A DNA stretch of 64,000 nucleotides from Gammaproteobacteria bacterium (GCA_021773195.1 JAJFKN010000032.1:62001-126000); one strand, 5' to 3'. Shown: positions 17,190-27,104, counted from the first letter of the stretch. Notes: generated by a model not told the origin, from the sequence alone. A program made the numbers and translations.

Positions 17190-19103
17190 TCATTTTAGGG
17201 CAGGTTTCTGAGCGATTAGAGCATCTACGATAGTTGGGTCTGCCAAGGTAGAGGTATCGCCAAAATCCTGTAATTCCCCGTGAGCGATATTCCTCAAAAT
17301 ACGCCGCATAATCTTGCCCGATCGAGTTTTGGGTAAGTCAGAGGTAAATTGAATGATATCTGGAACAGCAATGGAACCGATAACATGTTTGACACGGGCT
17401 TTGATTTCCCCCATCAAGTTATCATCAACTGTAATACCTGTGATGGGAGTGACAAAGGCATAAATGGCTTCGCCCTTAATGTCGTGAGGGAAGCTCACTA
17501 CGGCGGCTTCAGCCACCGCCTTATGGCTGACTATGGCACTTTCAATTTCTGCGGTGCCAAGTCGGTGTCCCGATACATTGATGACATCATCCAGACGGCC
17601 TGCCAACCAATAAAAGCCATCCTCATCACGGTTGGCTTTATCTCCGGTGAAATAATATCCCGCAGCAGGCTTTAAATAAGTTTCTAGGAATCGTTTATGG
17701 TCGCCATACACCGTACGCATGATGGAAGGCCAGGGTTTCTTTATGACTAATTTACCTGTGCCAGGACCTTGAATTTCTTTGTCTTGTTCGTCCAGTAATG
17801 CAGGTTCAATGCCTAACATGGGTAAAGTGGCAGAACCGGGTTTTAATTCTGTGGCACCGGGTAAGGGTGAAATCATAATGCCCCCAGTTTCTGTTTGCCA
17901 CCAAGTATCTACTACGGGGCAACGTCCTTCACCCACCATGTGATAATACCATTCCCACACTTCAGGATTGATGGGTTCACCCACAGTGCCTAACAAACGT
18001 AAGGTTTTACGTGAAGTTTTCTTAACATAATCATCGCCATCGCGCATTAAGGCACGAATAGCTGTGGGTGCCGTATAAAGAATGGTAACTTGATGTTTAT
18101 CCACCACTTGCCAAATGCGAGAAGCATCGGGATAGTTGGGGGTGCTGGCAAACATCAATGTGGTGGCAGCATTAGACAGGGGGCCATAAATTAAATAAGA
18201 GTGTCCCGTCACCCAACCCACATCGGCGGTACACCAATAAACATCACTGGGCTGGTAATCAAATACTTGTTTAAAGGTCATAGTGGTATAAAGTAAGTAA
18301 CCTGCTGTGGTATGCAGCACACCTTTGGGCTTGCCCGTAGAACCCGATGTATAAAGGATAAAAAGAGGGTCTTCAGCTTGCATTGGTTCTGCCGGGCAGT
18401 CTTTTGGCATGCTATCCATTAAGGTTTTACAATCGAGATAGGTTTTATCAGGGCTGTCCACCATAATGACTTGTTGTATGCAGGGACATTTTTGTAAGGC
18501 GTGTTCAACATTGTCTTTCAAGGGAATGGTCTTACCACCTCGGCGTCCTTCTTTTGCTGTAATAAGCACAGAACAGTCGGCGTCTATGAGCCGCTCCCTG
18601 AGGGCGTGGGCAGAAAACCCCGCAAAAACTACGGAATGCACAGCTCCAATGCGAGCGCAGGCCAGCATAGCTATGGCCGCTTGAGGGATCATGGGTAAAT
18701 AAATGCAAACCCTGTGGCCTTTTTTAACGCCCAAGGATTTTAATCCATTGGCCAGTTGGCAAACTTTTTCATGCAAGGTTTGAAAGGTAATTTTTTCATT
18801 TTCATGGGGTTCATCCCCTTCCCAGAGAATAGCCGTATTGTCTTTATGTTCGGGTAAGTGACGGTCTAAGCAGTTATAACAAACATTTAATGTAGCATCA
18901 TGGAACCAACGAATATTGCCTTCTTGAAGATCACCATCCATGACATTTTGCCAAGGTGTGAACCAATCCACGTATTTCTTAGCTTGCTCGGACCAAAAGG
19001 TTTCAGGATCCCTAATGGAAAACTCATAAAGCGCTGCATATTCTTCTCGATTTATGTTGGCTTTTTGGGCTGATGCTGTATTAACGGCGTATACCTTTGA
19101 CAT
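17190..19103 (-). CDS. acs: Acetyl-CoA synthetase
   Basis: AMP-forming ligase that converts acetate, ATP and CoA into acetyl-CoA. About 637 residues, family length. The adenylate-forming signature YTSGSTGKPKGV, WWQTETGG, YFTGDKANRDEDG and the C-terminal acetylation-controlled lysine in KTRSGKIMRR are all present, so catalysis should be intact. ATG 19103 has AGGGA 6 nt upstream; a TTG two codons earlier is possible. It lies just downstream of pgi on the same strand (27 nt gap), so the two may share a transcript. Confidence 0.96.
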   Translation of the reverse strand: MSKVYAVNTASAQKANINREEYAALYEFSIRDPETFWSEQAKKYVDWFTPWQNVMDGDLQEGNIRWFHDATLNVCYNCLDRHLPEHKDNTAILWEGDEPHENEKITFQTLHEKVCQLANGLKSLGVKKGHRVCIYLPMIPQAAIAMLACARIGAVHSVVFAGFSAHALRERLIDADCSVLITAKEGRRGGKTIPLKDNVEHALQKCPCIQQVIMVDSPDKTYLDCKTLMDSMPKDCPAEPMQAEDPLFILYTSGSTGKPKGVLHTTAGYLLYTTMTFKQVFDYQPSDVYWCTADVGWVTGHSYLIYGPLSNAATTLMFASTPNYPDASRIWQVVDKHQVTILYTAPTAIRALMRDGDDYVKKTSRKTLRLLGTVGEPINPEVWEWYYHMVGEGRCPVVDTWWQTETGGIMISPLPGATELKPGSATLPMLGIEPALLDEQDKEIQGPGTGKLVIKKPWPSIMRTVYGDHKRFLETYLKPAAGYYFTGDKANRDEDGFYWLAGRLDDVINVSGHRLGTAEIESAIVSHKAVAEAAVVSFPHDIKGEAIYAFVTPITGITVDDNLMGEIKARVKHVIGSIAVPDIIQFTSDLPKTRSGKIMRRILRNIAHGELQDFGDTSTLADPTIVDALIAQKPALK

Positions 19104-19130
19104 AAACAATCCCTGCTGTCACTGGCAAGT

Positions 19131-20819
19131 TTAATCCTTGCGTTGATAAAGACGTAATAATCCCTGTGTCGAAGCATCGTAATGATGTTTTAATGTGGTT
19201 TTTGTTAAATCTTCTAATATTTCACTCGCCACGTGTTTACCCAATTCCACGCCCCATTGATCGAAGGCATTGATACCAAGTATAGCTGCTTGGGCAAAAA
19301 CTTTATGCTCATAAAGAGCAACTAGTGCCCCAAGACTGTAGGGGTCTAACTGGTGCAATACTAAGGTGCTGCTAGGGCGATTACCAGGCATGGCTTTATG
19401 TTTTGCTAATTGTCCCGCTTGAGCTTCAGGTATGCCATTTTCAAGCAATTCTTTTTTTATGGTTTCTTCATTGCGGCCCGTCATCAATACTCGGGATTGC
19501 GCTAGACCGTTCGCGTATTGAATGGCATGTTCTTGAGGATAATGATTACATGTGCGACTTAGAATAAAATCCACAGGGATTAAATGGCGGCCTTGATGGA
19601 GTAATTGATGAAAAGCATGTTGGCCATTGGTTTCTACACCTCCCCATATAATGCTAGCTGTGGGGTAATTAACAGGGTTACCCTTCATATCAACGGATTT
19701 GCCGTTACTTTCCATTTCTAATTGTTGGCAATATTGGGGAAAGGCTTGTAATGAAGTTTCATAGGGGAGAATCGCTTGGCTTTGGCAACCATGAAACTGA
19801 CTGTACCATAAACTGATTAGGGCTTTAATGGTGGGCATGTTCTCGCCGCATGGTGTCTCTTGGAAATGTTGATCCATGGCATGAGCGCCAGCTAATAATT
19901 GAAAGAAATGTTGCGTACCCAATTGCATTAATATAGGCAATCCAATGCTCGACCAAAGAGAAAAACGTCCGCCAACCCAATCCCAAATAGGGAAAATAGC
20001 CGATTCTAAAATTCCCCATTCCAGCGCTTTTTCTTTATTTTCTGTGATGGCGACAAAATTTTGTTTTATGGCTTTGTCATTTTGAAACCAATGACGAATT
20101 TTTTCACCATGGTATAGAGTTTCTTGAGTAGCGAAAGACTTTGACGATAAGATAACTAAGGTTGTCGCCGGGTTTAATGCTTTTAATAGCTGTTCTAGGT
20201 GGGCTTGGTCCAGGTTCGATACAAAATGAATATTGAGTTGAGAATTTTTGTAGTCTTGCAAAGCTTGGCAGGCCAGAGCGGGCCCTAAGTGAGAGCCACC
20301 AATGCCCACATTAATCACATCTGTAATAGCTTGCCCATCATACCCTTTGTGTTGCTCTGTGGTGACGGCTTCATAAAAATCCACCATTTTATTCAAAGCT
20401 GCACTGATCTCGGGCATGATGTCATGACCATTCAATTTAACCGGTGTATTGCTCACATTACGCAATGCGGTATGCAAGGCAGGACGTTGCTCACTGACAT
20501 TCAGAGTTGCACCAGAGAAAAGATCTTGGACTTTCTCTTTTAACTGTGTTTCTTCGGCTAACTTGCATAGAGCTTTGAGGATGTCTTTGGTGACCCACTG
20601 CTTGGAATAATCCAAATGTAATTGGCAAGCTTCTAGCGAGAAATCTTTAAATCGGTGACCATTCTTTTGGAAGCATTCCTGTAGGTCTAAGGGCTGTTTG
20701 CTCAATTGAGTGAGAGCCTGCCAACTTTTTAATGAGGTTATGTTTGCCATCTTGCCATGGGTCCTATATGGTTTAATATTAATGGAATGCCATTGTCCGA
20801 TATTTTTCATCGCGATCAT
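19131..20819 (-). CDS. pgi: Glucose-6-phosphate isomerase
   Basis: Interconverts glucose 6-phosphate and fructose 6-phosphate in glycolysis and gluconeogenesis. The phosphosugar isomerase motifs are visible: VGIGGSHLGP, VILSSKSFATQET, WDWVGGRFSLWSSIGLP and, near the C-terminus, the active lysine in FDQWGVELGK. The open frame gives up to 562 residues, but the family usually begins near MANITSLKSW, which corresponds to an ATG at 20750 (539 residues) with AGGA upstream; that shorter start is more likely. It is divergent from the permease gene, whose start lies next to it. Confidence 0.95.
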   Translation of the reverse strand: MIAMKNIGQWHSINIKPYRTHGKMANITSLKSWQALTQLSKQPLDLQECFQKNGHRFKDFSLEACQLHLDYSKQWVTKDILKALCKLAEETQLKEKVQDLFSGATLNVSEQRPALHTALRNVSNTPVKLNGHDIMPEISAALNKMVDFYEAVTTEQHKGYDGQAITDVINVGIGGSHLGPALACQALQDYKNSQLNIHFVSNLDQAHLEQLLKALNPATTLVILSSKSFATQETLYHGEKIRHWFQNDKAIKQNFVAITENKEKALEWGILESAIFPIWDWVGGRFSLWSSIGLPILMQLGTQHFFQLLAGAHAMDQHFQETPCGENMPTIKALISLWYSQFHGCQSQAILPYETSLQAFPQYCQQLEMESNGKSVDMKGNPVNYPTASIIWGGVETNGQHAFHQLLHQGRHLIPVDFILSRTCNHYPQEHAIQYANGLAQSRVLMTGRNEETIKKELLENGIPEAQAGQLAKHKAMPGNRPSSTLVLHQLDPYSLGALVALYEHKVFAQAAILGINAFDQWGVELGKHVASEILEDLTKTTLKHHYDASTQGLLRLYQRKD

Positions 20820-20845
20820 AGTCTGAGATGCTTAAGGGAGTAGTA

Positions 20846-22234
20846 ATGAGCAATAATAGACCTGTTCTGGGGCTTTTAACCTTGATGACTATTTGCGTGG
20901 CTAGTATTATTAGCTTACGAGGCATTGTCCTCATGGCTGAGTACGGTTTTAGCTCCACCTTGCTTTACCTTTTTGTGACCTTGACCTTCTTTATCCCCAC
21001 GGCGCTCTTGTCGGCAGAATTGGCTACAGGTTGGCCACAAGAGGGTGGCGTCTATGTTTGGGCCCGCGAAGCCTTTGGACGCAGTACCGGCTTCTTTGCC
21101 ATGTGGTTGGTATGGATTGTTCGCGTGGTGAGTTACCCCGTATTGTTTTCATTCATGGCAGGCACCTTAGCTTTTGCCTTTAGTCCTAGTTTGGCCGATA
21201 ACAAAATCTTTGTTTTTATCCTCACCTTAATTTTTTGCTGGAGTATTATCTTTATTAACTTCTTTGGCACTAAGATTTCAGGGCGCTTAGTGACTTGGAG
21301 TGTGATCGTGGGCACCTTTCTGCCTTTGGTTTTCATTATTGCATTAGCGGCTTTCTATATATTTGAAGGGCAACCTTTGCATGTAAGCTTTACTTGGCAT
21401 GGGGCTTTTGCCAATTTAGAAGGGTTAAGCAGTATTGCTTTGTTAGCTGGGTTATATCTTATGTTCACAGGGGCGGAATTTTGTGCGCTCTATGCCAATG
21501 ACGTGAAAAACCCCGCACGGGATTATCCTCGCGCTATTTTTTGGGCCGCCGCCATTATTGTTTTCATGTGTATTTTTGGCACGTTAGCCGTTGCGGTTGT
21601 TGTCCCTCAAAGTGAACTGTCTTTGATCGCAGGTTTAATGCAGGCATTCAAAGTCTTTTTAAGTCATTACCACATGCAATATTTAATCCCAGTAATGGCC
21701 ATATTAACCACAATTAGTCTTTTTGGTGCCGTGAGTAATTTAGTTTATGGTACCTCAAAAGGCCTAATAGCCACGGCGGAAGATGGTATTTTCCCTAAAT
21801 TTTTTGATAAACATAATAAACACGATGCGCCTGTCAGATTACTATGGGCACAAGGGATTATTGCTACATTGCTTTCTTTGGTTTTCATTTATATGCCCAA
21901 CGTAAATAGTTCCTATTGGGTAGTGGATGATGCTGCTTCCCAGTTGATGCTAATATTTTATGTGTTGTTATTCGTTATTTGGATACGCCTACGCTTAAAG
22001 CATCCAGAGGTGCATCGCGGTTACATCGTCCCTGGTGGCAAACCTATGATGTACACGCTCTCAGCTATTGGTATATTGGCTTCTATCTTCGTATTCTTCG
22101 TTAGCTTCATACCGCCGTCCCAATTTAAAACAGGGGACCCCTGGGTGTTTGTGGGAAGTTTAGTGGTTGCCATTGTGGTTTTCTGTTTTATACCTTTATT
22201 GGTGGCTGTGGTACGGCATTACCGTAGTCAATAA
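20846..22234 (+). CDS. APC-family amino acid permease/antiporter
   Basis: About 462 residues and 12 hydrophobic segments. The N-terminal MTICVASIISLRG with a broken first helix, followed by STLLYLFVTLTFFIPTALLSAELATGWPQEGGVYVWAREAFG, is typical of the amino acid-polyamine-organocation superfamily, most like the glutamate:GABA antiporter/YjeM branch. Substrate cannot be assigned. ATG 20846 is preferred because AAGGGAG lies 7 nt upstream; an in-frame ATG at 20828 has none. The deacetylase-like gene follows after 21 nt on the same strand, suggesting an operon, although the functions have no obvious link. Confidence 0.88.
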   Translation: MSNNRPVLGLLTLMTICVASIISLRGIVLMAEYGFSSTLLYLFVTLTFFIPTALLSAELATGWPQEGGVYVWAREAFGRSTGFFAMWLVWIVRVVSYPVLFSFMAGTLAFAFSPSLADNKIFVFILTLIFCWSIIFINFFGTKISGRLVTWSVIVGTFLPLVFIIALAAFYIFEGQPLHVSFTWHGAFANLEGLSSIALLAGLYLMFTGAEFCALYANDVKNPARDYPRAIFWAAAIIVFMCIFGTLAVAVVVPQSELSLIAGLMQAFKVFLSHYHMQYLIPVMAILTTISLFGAVSNLVYGTSKGLIATAEDGIFPKFFDKHNKHDAPVRLLWAQGIIATLLSLVFIYMPNVNSSYWVVDDAASQLMLIFYVLLFVIWIRLRLKHPEVHRGYIVPGGKPMMYTLSAIGILASIFVFFVSFIPPSQFKTGDPWVFVGSLVVAIVVFCFIPLLVAVVRHYRSQ

Positions 22235-22255
22235 GGAAACCTATGAGGTTGTTTT

Positions 22256-24301
22256 ATGGCGTTCAGCAATATCAAGAATTTTTTTTGCGCAATAGGCTTT
22301 TTAATCATAGGTCTATTGGTTATTATAGTAACTGCTAGTGCTATAGAAAAAGAATATGATGTGAAAACAGCCATGCCGCGTAAAATACTCGTTATCTATG
22401 ATGCCAAATCAGCAGTCAGCATTTCAGAAGTCAGCCCCCAGCGTTTTGGTGCTATGCCGCTTAACCATATGGGCTATGTTCCGGAATACCATGACGTTAA
22501 CCAACCATTACCCGATATAAACCCAGGCGCCTACGCGGGCATTATCCTTTGGTTGAGCAAGGGGGATATGGGCTCTAAAATTAAATTACAGGAATGGATT
22601 CTTCAACAAATAAATAAAGGTTATCGAGTCGCTTTTTTGGGAACTTTTGGTTTTGCTTTAAATAATAAAAATTTAAAACCTTTTGATTTAACCACTTATA
22701 CATATAAAGAAAGAGATGACCATTATAATATAACTAAAGAGTCACCCATGATGGGGTATGAGTTAAAAACCAGAGCTGAGTCTGATGGTTTTGTACCTAT
22801 TCAGTTGATATCAGGGTCGCCACTCTTGGAGATTAAAAATAATAAAGGAAAACTTAGTGATATGGCTGCTATTACATCTTGGGGCGGTTATGTTTTATCG
22901 CCTTACGTGTTGGCGGAGTTACCAAATTTACAATTACGCTGGGTTATCAATCCCTTTAGTTTTTTCACGCAGGCTTTACAGTTACCACTCATGCCCATTC
23001 CCGATGTTACTACAGTTAATGGACGCCGGTTAATGATGGTTCATGTGGATGGTGATGGCTTTAGTAGTCGAGCTGAATGGAATATTGATGAAGCACAATA
23101 TGCGGGTGAAGTGATGGAAAAAGAAATATTCCGACACTATCAAGTTCCTACGACGGTTTCTGTCATCGTAGGTGAGATTGCGCCTTTTGGCATCGATAAA
23201 AAACATTCCGAACAATTCATGAAAGTTGTGAAAAACACCTTTGAATTACCTTGGGTAGAGATTGCAAGTCATACGTATTCGCATCCCTTCTCTTGGTTAG
23301 CTCTTGAGAAGGGTAAAACAAAGAAGTTGGAACATTTGGCGGTTCCCGATTATACGTTCAATCTAAAAACGGAAATAACGGGTTCAGTCGATTACATCAA
23401 TAAATATTTAGCCCCTAAGAATAAGAAAACAAAAGTGTATCTTTGGTCAGGCGATACAGACCCTTCATCAGCAGCCGTTGCTTTAACTTATAAGGATGGC
23501 CTTGCTAATGTTAATGGCGGTGAGACAACGATCACCATGGACAATAAATCAATCACCAATATTGCGCCTCTAGGCGTGCCGAAAGGAGGGTATTTTCAAG
23601 TTTATGCCCCCAATCAAAATGAAAATATTTACACTAATTTCTGGCGAGGTCCTTTCTATGGTTATAGAAAGGTTCTACAAACATTTGAGTTGACAGACTA
23701 CCCCATCCGATATAAACCCATTGATATTTATTACCATTATTATTCTGCGAGCAAGAAAGCTTCTTTGAAAGCACTCAAAGATGTCTATGAATGGGCGTTG
23801 AGCCAAAAAGTTTATAATGTTTATTTATCTGAATATTTCCAATTAGTATTGGACTTCAATAAAGTGGAAATACAAAGTAGTGGTGAAGGCTGGGTTATTA
23901 GTCATAATGGAACGCTAAGAGAATTTAGGTTGCCTGTGAAACATGGTTTCCCTGATTTGATTCACTCAAAGAATGTCATTGGTTATAATGAACACGGTGG
24001 CGATTATTATATCCATCTCGGCCCAGAGAAAAGCAGTTATATCGTTTTAAGTAAAGAAGAATCAACGTTACCTTATCTTCGATCAGCCAATGGACGAGTG
24101 CTATCTTTCAAACGCTCAGGTCGCTCCATAGTATTTTCATTAGAGTCTCACATGCCTTTAGAATTTACTTTAGCTAATATGAAGTCTTGTACTTTATATT
24201 TCAATGAGGAACCGCTAAAAAATAAAACGTTACCTTCACAAATGGACAAGTACAGGTTGCCTGAAAAAAAGGCAAAAGATTTGAGAGTAAAATGCAGTTA
24301 G
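22256..24301 (+). CDS. Membrane-anchored polysaccharide deacetylase-like protein
   Basis: 681 residues with an N-terminal signal anchor (about 11-30), a Rossmann-like N-terminal region (about 43-245) and a NodB-type deacetylase core. The core shows MVHVDGDGF (metal and base aspartates D265, D267) and ASHTYSHPF (H339 and H343), the arrangement of PelA-like/CE4-related metal-dependent deacetylases. A beta-rich C-terminal part follows. It probably deacetylates an exopolysaccharide or cell-wall glycan in the periplasm. No pel-type genes are nearby. The last 4 nt overlap the stop of the convergent panC gene. Confidence 0.72.
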   Translation: MAFSNIKNFFCAIGFLIIGLLVIIVTASAIEKEYDVKTAMPRKILVIYDAKSAVSISEVSPQRFGAMPLNHMGYVPEYHDVNQPLPDINPGAYAGIILWLSKGDMGSKIKLQEWILQQINKGYRVAFLGTFGFALNNKNLKPFDLTTYTYKERDDHYNITKESPMMGYELKTRAESDGFVPIQLISGSPLLEIKNNKGKLSDMAAITSWGGYVLSPYVLAELPNLQLRWVINPFSFFTQALQLPLMPIPDVTTVNGRRLMMVHVDGDGFSSRAEWNIDEAQYAGEVMEKEIFRHYQVPTTVSVIVGEIAPFGIDKKHSEQFMKVVKNTFELPWVEIASHTYSHPFSWLALEKGKTKKLEHLAVPDYTFNLKTEITGSVDYINKYLAPKNKKTKVYLWSGDTDPSSAAVALTYKDGLANVNGGETTITMDNKSITNIAPLGVPKGGYFQVYAPNQNENIYTNFWRGPFYGYRKVLQTFELTDYPIRYKPIDIYYHYYSASKKASLKALKDVYEWALSQKVYNVYLSEYFQLVLDFNKVEIQSSGEGWVISHNGTLREFRLPVKHGFPDLIHSKNVIGYNEHGGDYYIHLGPEKSSYIVLSKEESTLPYLRSANGRVLSFKRSGRSIVFSLESHMPLEFTLANMKSCTLYFNEEPLKNKTLPSQMDKYRLPEKKAKDLRVKCS

Positions 24302-25119
24302 ATGAGTATATTATCTATCAGGCGAGTTGTCCCTAGTGATGCGGCACAGAGCAAGACAAGGTCTTGATCATCAAGGGCAGCGGGGGCTAGATCCTGTTGG
24401 CGGCAAAGGGTGAAGTAATCCACTGAAAAATTCAGTAATTCTAAATCCTTTTTCGCTTTCTGACACAACAATTGGTAATTGCGAGCGCCGCCCTGGACTT
24501 CCGTTTTTACTTGGTTCAGGGCTTGATAGATGCAGGCAGCCTGGCGTTTTTCTTGAAGCGATAGGTAGTTGTTGCGTGAGCTCATGGCTAAGTGGTTAGC
24601 TTCGCGCATGGTAGGTAGACCAACGACATCTATAGGGAGTTTTAAATCCTGCACCATGGTTCTTATAATAAGTAATTGCTGGAAATCTTTTTCCCCAAAA
24701 AATGCCATCTGTGGTTTCACCATATCAAAGAGTCTATAAACCACTTCGCACACCCCTTGAAAAAATCCTGGCCGATGCGCGCCTTCTAAGATATTGGAAA
24801 AATCAGGTAGAGTGTAGGCTAAAGGGTGGTAATCATTGGGGTACATGGTTTCCACGTTGGGGGCAAAAACCACATCAGTACCTATGGATTCTAATAATTC
24901 ACAATCTTTTTCTAGCGTACGTGGGTAGGTAGCAAAATCTTCATTGGGGCCGAATTGTTTGGGGTTAACGAAAATGCTAGCAAGGGTGAAGCAACCTCGT
25001 TCTTGGGCGGCTTTGATTAAGCTTAAGTGGCCTTCATGGAGGTTGCCCATGGTGGGGATGAGGCCTAGGTTGTTTGATAGGTTTTTTAGCCGTTTTGGAT
25101 CAGTGATTAGTTGTGTCAT
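24298..25119 (-). CDS. panC: Pantothenate synthetase (pantoate-beta-alanine ligase)
   Basis: ATP-dependent joining of pantoate and beta-alanine, the last step to pantothenate and hence CoA. 273 residues from the ATG at 25119, which has AAAGG 8 nt upstream; an earlier in-frame start at 25182 adds 21 residues that run into an intergenic repeat and is not favoured. The family motifs PTMGNLHEGHLSL (HxGH), FVNPKQFGPNEDF, FFGEKDFQQL and MSSRNNYL are intact. panB is not adjacent, unlike in many relatives; folK and pcnB lie upstream on the same strand after a 190 nt gap. Confidence 0.95.
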   Translation of the reverse strand: MTQLITDPKRLKNLSNNLGLIPTMGNLHEGHLSLIKAAQERGCFTLASIFVNPKQFGPNEDFATYPRTLEKDCELLESIGTDVVFAPNVETMYPNDYHPLAYTLPDFSNILEGAHRPGFFQGVCEVVYRLFDMVKPQMAFFGEKDFQQLLIIRTMVQDLKLPIDVVGLPTMREANHLAMSSRNNYLSLQEKRQAACIYQALNQVKTEVQGGARNYQLLCQKAKKDLELLNFSVDYFTLCRQQDLAPAALDDQDLVLLCAASLGTTRLIDNILI

Positions 25120-25217
25120 AGTGGTGCCTTTTAACTCTGCAGTTCTGCCAATCAATGGCGACCTCCGATCCCATTCTTTCAAACAGGCTGTGAATACATC
25201 TCTTCGTCCTCACGTCA

Positions 25218-25250
25218 CCCCGGAATTTTGCATAAGCAAAATATCCGGGG
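25218..25250. repeat. Palindromic intergenic repeat
   Basis: A hairpin of CCCCGGAATTTTGC (25218-25231) and GCAAAATATCCGGGG (25236-25250), 14 bp with one bulged base and an ATAA loop, lies in the panC-folK gap. The right arm recurs exactly at 56428-56442. The minus-strand frame reads an xPPGYFAYAKFRGDV-type peptide, which is the style of dispersed palindromic repeats seen in many proteobacteria rather than a real gene. Confidence 0.7.
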
Positions 25251-25309
25251 GGCATACGGGTTGCAAAAATAGGATCCTCGATTTCCATTGATTGTTATTT
25301 ATCGCGATG

Positions 25310-25804
25310 CTATTTCTCCACCACCTCAATAATGCCATCCATGGGTATTTCTTTTAGCTTCTGTTTTAACTTAATGCCGCTAGGCAGAATCATTTCTTCG
25401 TTGATATCTGCTAAGGGGCATAATACAAAGGCTCGGTTTTCTAATTCTGGGTGGGGTATGACTAAATTGGCTTCTTGCACTCTCTGACCTTCGTACAATA
25501 GGATATCTAAATCCAAAGGACGGGGTCCCCATTTAATGCGCTTTTCGTGACGGCCATGTTGTTTTTCAATGGTTTGTAGGTGTGTCAGTAATGCTTGAGG
25601 TTCGTAACGGGTTTTTATTTTTATGACGGCATTCATAAAATTATCTTGCGATACAGGCCCCACAGGTTTGGTAACATAGAAATGAGAACAGGCAAGGACT
25701 TCTATTCCTTCATCACTGGCAATATTAGCCATGGCTAAGGTTAGCTGGGCATGGGGATTATTTACATTACTGCCTAAACCAATATAGGCATGATCAGTGT
25801 TCAT
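25310..25804 (-). CDS. folK: Hydroxymethyldihydropterin pyrophosphokinase
   Basis: Transfers pyrophosphate from ATP to 6-hydroxymethyl-7,8-dihydropterin in folate synthesis. 164 residues from ATG 25804. Seen are YIGLGSN at the start, the pterin and ATP loops, and the HPPK signature KWGPRPLDLDILLY followed by IPHPELENRAFVL. The start codon lies inside the end of pcnB (11 nt overlap), the usual gammaproteobacterial pcnB-folK coupling. A longer reading frame to 25882 overlaps pcnB far more and lacks family support. Confidence 0.95.
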   Translation of the reverse strand: MNTDHAYIGLGSNVNNPHAQLTLAMANIASDEGIEVLACSHFYVTKPVGPVSQDNFMNAVIKIKTRYEPQALLTHLQTIEKQHGRHEKRIKWGPRPLDLDILLYEGQRVQEANLVIPHPELENRAFVLCPLADINEEMILPSGIKLKQKLKEIPMDGIIEVVEK

Positions 25805-27104
25805 TGGAGGGCTTCTTTTTTCTAGGGCGACGTTTCCTATCGGGTAATTCCGTAAGCATTCTATCTTGTTGTTCTTCATCAACGGCTTGGTAATCGGTCC
25901 ACCATTGGGCTTCTTTCTTTACATTTTCACCAGCTTCTCCCCGTAAGACTAAAAAGTCATAGGCGGCACGGAAACGGTTATGGTGAAAAGTAGGGGTAAC
26001 CCGTGAGCGTAATAAATTCACTAAACGATGTTGGAAATGCAAAATGTCTTTGCTGGCTTTTTGAAAGCGCTTTGGAATAGCCAAGGTTTTAGCTTGTTGA
26101 CGAAAAAGATCATCCATGGCCATCTCCATGGCGTAATATTTGGATTCCCCTTGTTGCTCGTATTGCAGCGCTAACTCACAAGCGGGTTGCCAAATGAGTG
26201 CGGCAAAGATAAAAGCCGGGGTGACAGGTTTGCCTTCTTTTACACGGTCATCGGTACTTTGCAGAGTTAAACTCATAAGTTTAAGGGCTGTGGGGTCTTC
26301 TGTGGCTAAAGTTGGAAAGAGTAGGTCTCTCAATTCGTAGCGATGTAATAATTCAAAAATAGCGAGGCCTTTGCTGGAAAAAAAGATTTTTAACATTTCT
26401 TCAAACAAGCGAGCAGGAGGAACTTCCATCAGTAAATGGCGCAGCGAAACAATAGGTTGCTCTGTATCTTTGTGAATATTGAAGTCTAATTTTCCAGCCA
26501 GGCGTATAGCGCGTAAGATCCGCACGGGATCTTCTTGGTAACGTTGTTTGGGGTCGCCTATCATACGCAGGGTTTTATTTTTTATATCTTCTAATCCCCC
26601 CATGAAGTCCAAAAGGGCAAAATCTTTAATGCCATAGTACAAGGCATTCATAGTGAAGTCGCGGCGGAAGACATCTTCTTCCAAGGTGCCGTAAACATTG
26701 TCCCGAAGGATCATGCCATTGTCGCGACGGTGGTCGCCGCCTTTACCATGTTCGCCACGAAAAGTAGCCACTTCAATAATTTCTCGTCGGAAATATACGT
26801 GGGCTAAACGAAAGCGTCGGCCAATGAGGCGGCAATTATTGAAGAGCTTTGCAACATCTTCGGGGTGGGCATCCGTAGCAATATCAAAATCTTTGGGGTG
26901 CCCTCCTAAGAGGATATCCCGCACGCCACCACCTACGATATAGGCTTCAAAGCCAGATTTTTCTAGGCGATAGAGCACCTTCAGGGCATTTGGGCTGATG
27001 TCCCTGCGGCTGACGGTATGTTGCGCGCGTGGAATAACTCGAAGTTTGGACGCGCTAACTGGTTGTTTTCTATTGAAAATCTTTGAAATTAGCTTTTTAA
27101 TAAT
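25794..27104 (-). CDS. pcnB: Poly(A) polymerase I, probably starting at AUU
   Basis: Adds poly(A) tails to RNA 3' ends and promotes decay. The nucleotidyltransferase core is clear: YIVGGGVRDILLG, the metal aspartates in PKDFDIATDA, RRFRLAHV, EVATFRGEHG and a basic C-terminal tail (RKRRPRKKK). Conserved PcnB sequence (RVIPRAQHTVSRRDISPNALKV) continues upstream of the first GTG at 26978, so the gene must start earlier. The frame is open only up to a TAG at 27120-27122 and contains no ATG, GTG or TTG there. Two consecutive ATT codons at 27104 and 27101 follow AGGA by 5-8 nt. E. coli pcnB is known to start at AUU, so an AUU start giving about 436 residues is inferred. Confidence 0.9.
   Translation of the reverse strand: MIKKLISKIFNRKQPVSASKLRVIPRAQHTVSRRDISPNALKVLYRLEKSGFEAYIVGGGVRDILLGGHPKDFDIATDAHPEDVAKLFNNCRLIGRRFRLAHVYFRREIIEVATFRGEHGKGGDHRRDNGMILRDNVYGTLEEDVFRRDFTMNALYYGIKDFALLDFMGGLEDIKNKTLRMIGDPKQRYQEDPVRILRAIRLAGKLDFNIHKDTEQPIVSLRHLLMEVPPARLFEEMLKIFFSSKGLAIFELLHRYELRDLLFPTLATEDPTALKLMSLTLQSTDDRVKEGKPVTPAFIFAALIWQPACELALQYEQQGESKYYAMEMAMDDLFRQQAKTLAIPKRFQKASKDILHFQHRLVNLLRSRVTPTFHHNRFRAAYDFLVLRGEAGENVKKEAQWWTDYQAVDEEQQDRMLTELPDRKRRPRKKKPSNEH

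Noticed and set aside
25100..25288. Open frame across the palindromic repeat between panC and folK
   Set aside because: It is generated by the repeat itself and overlaps the panC start region; no start signal.
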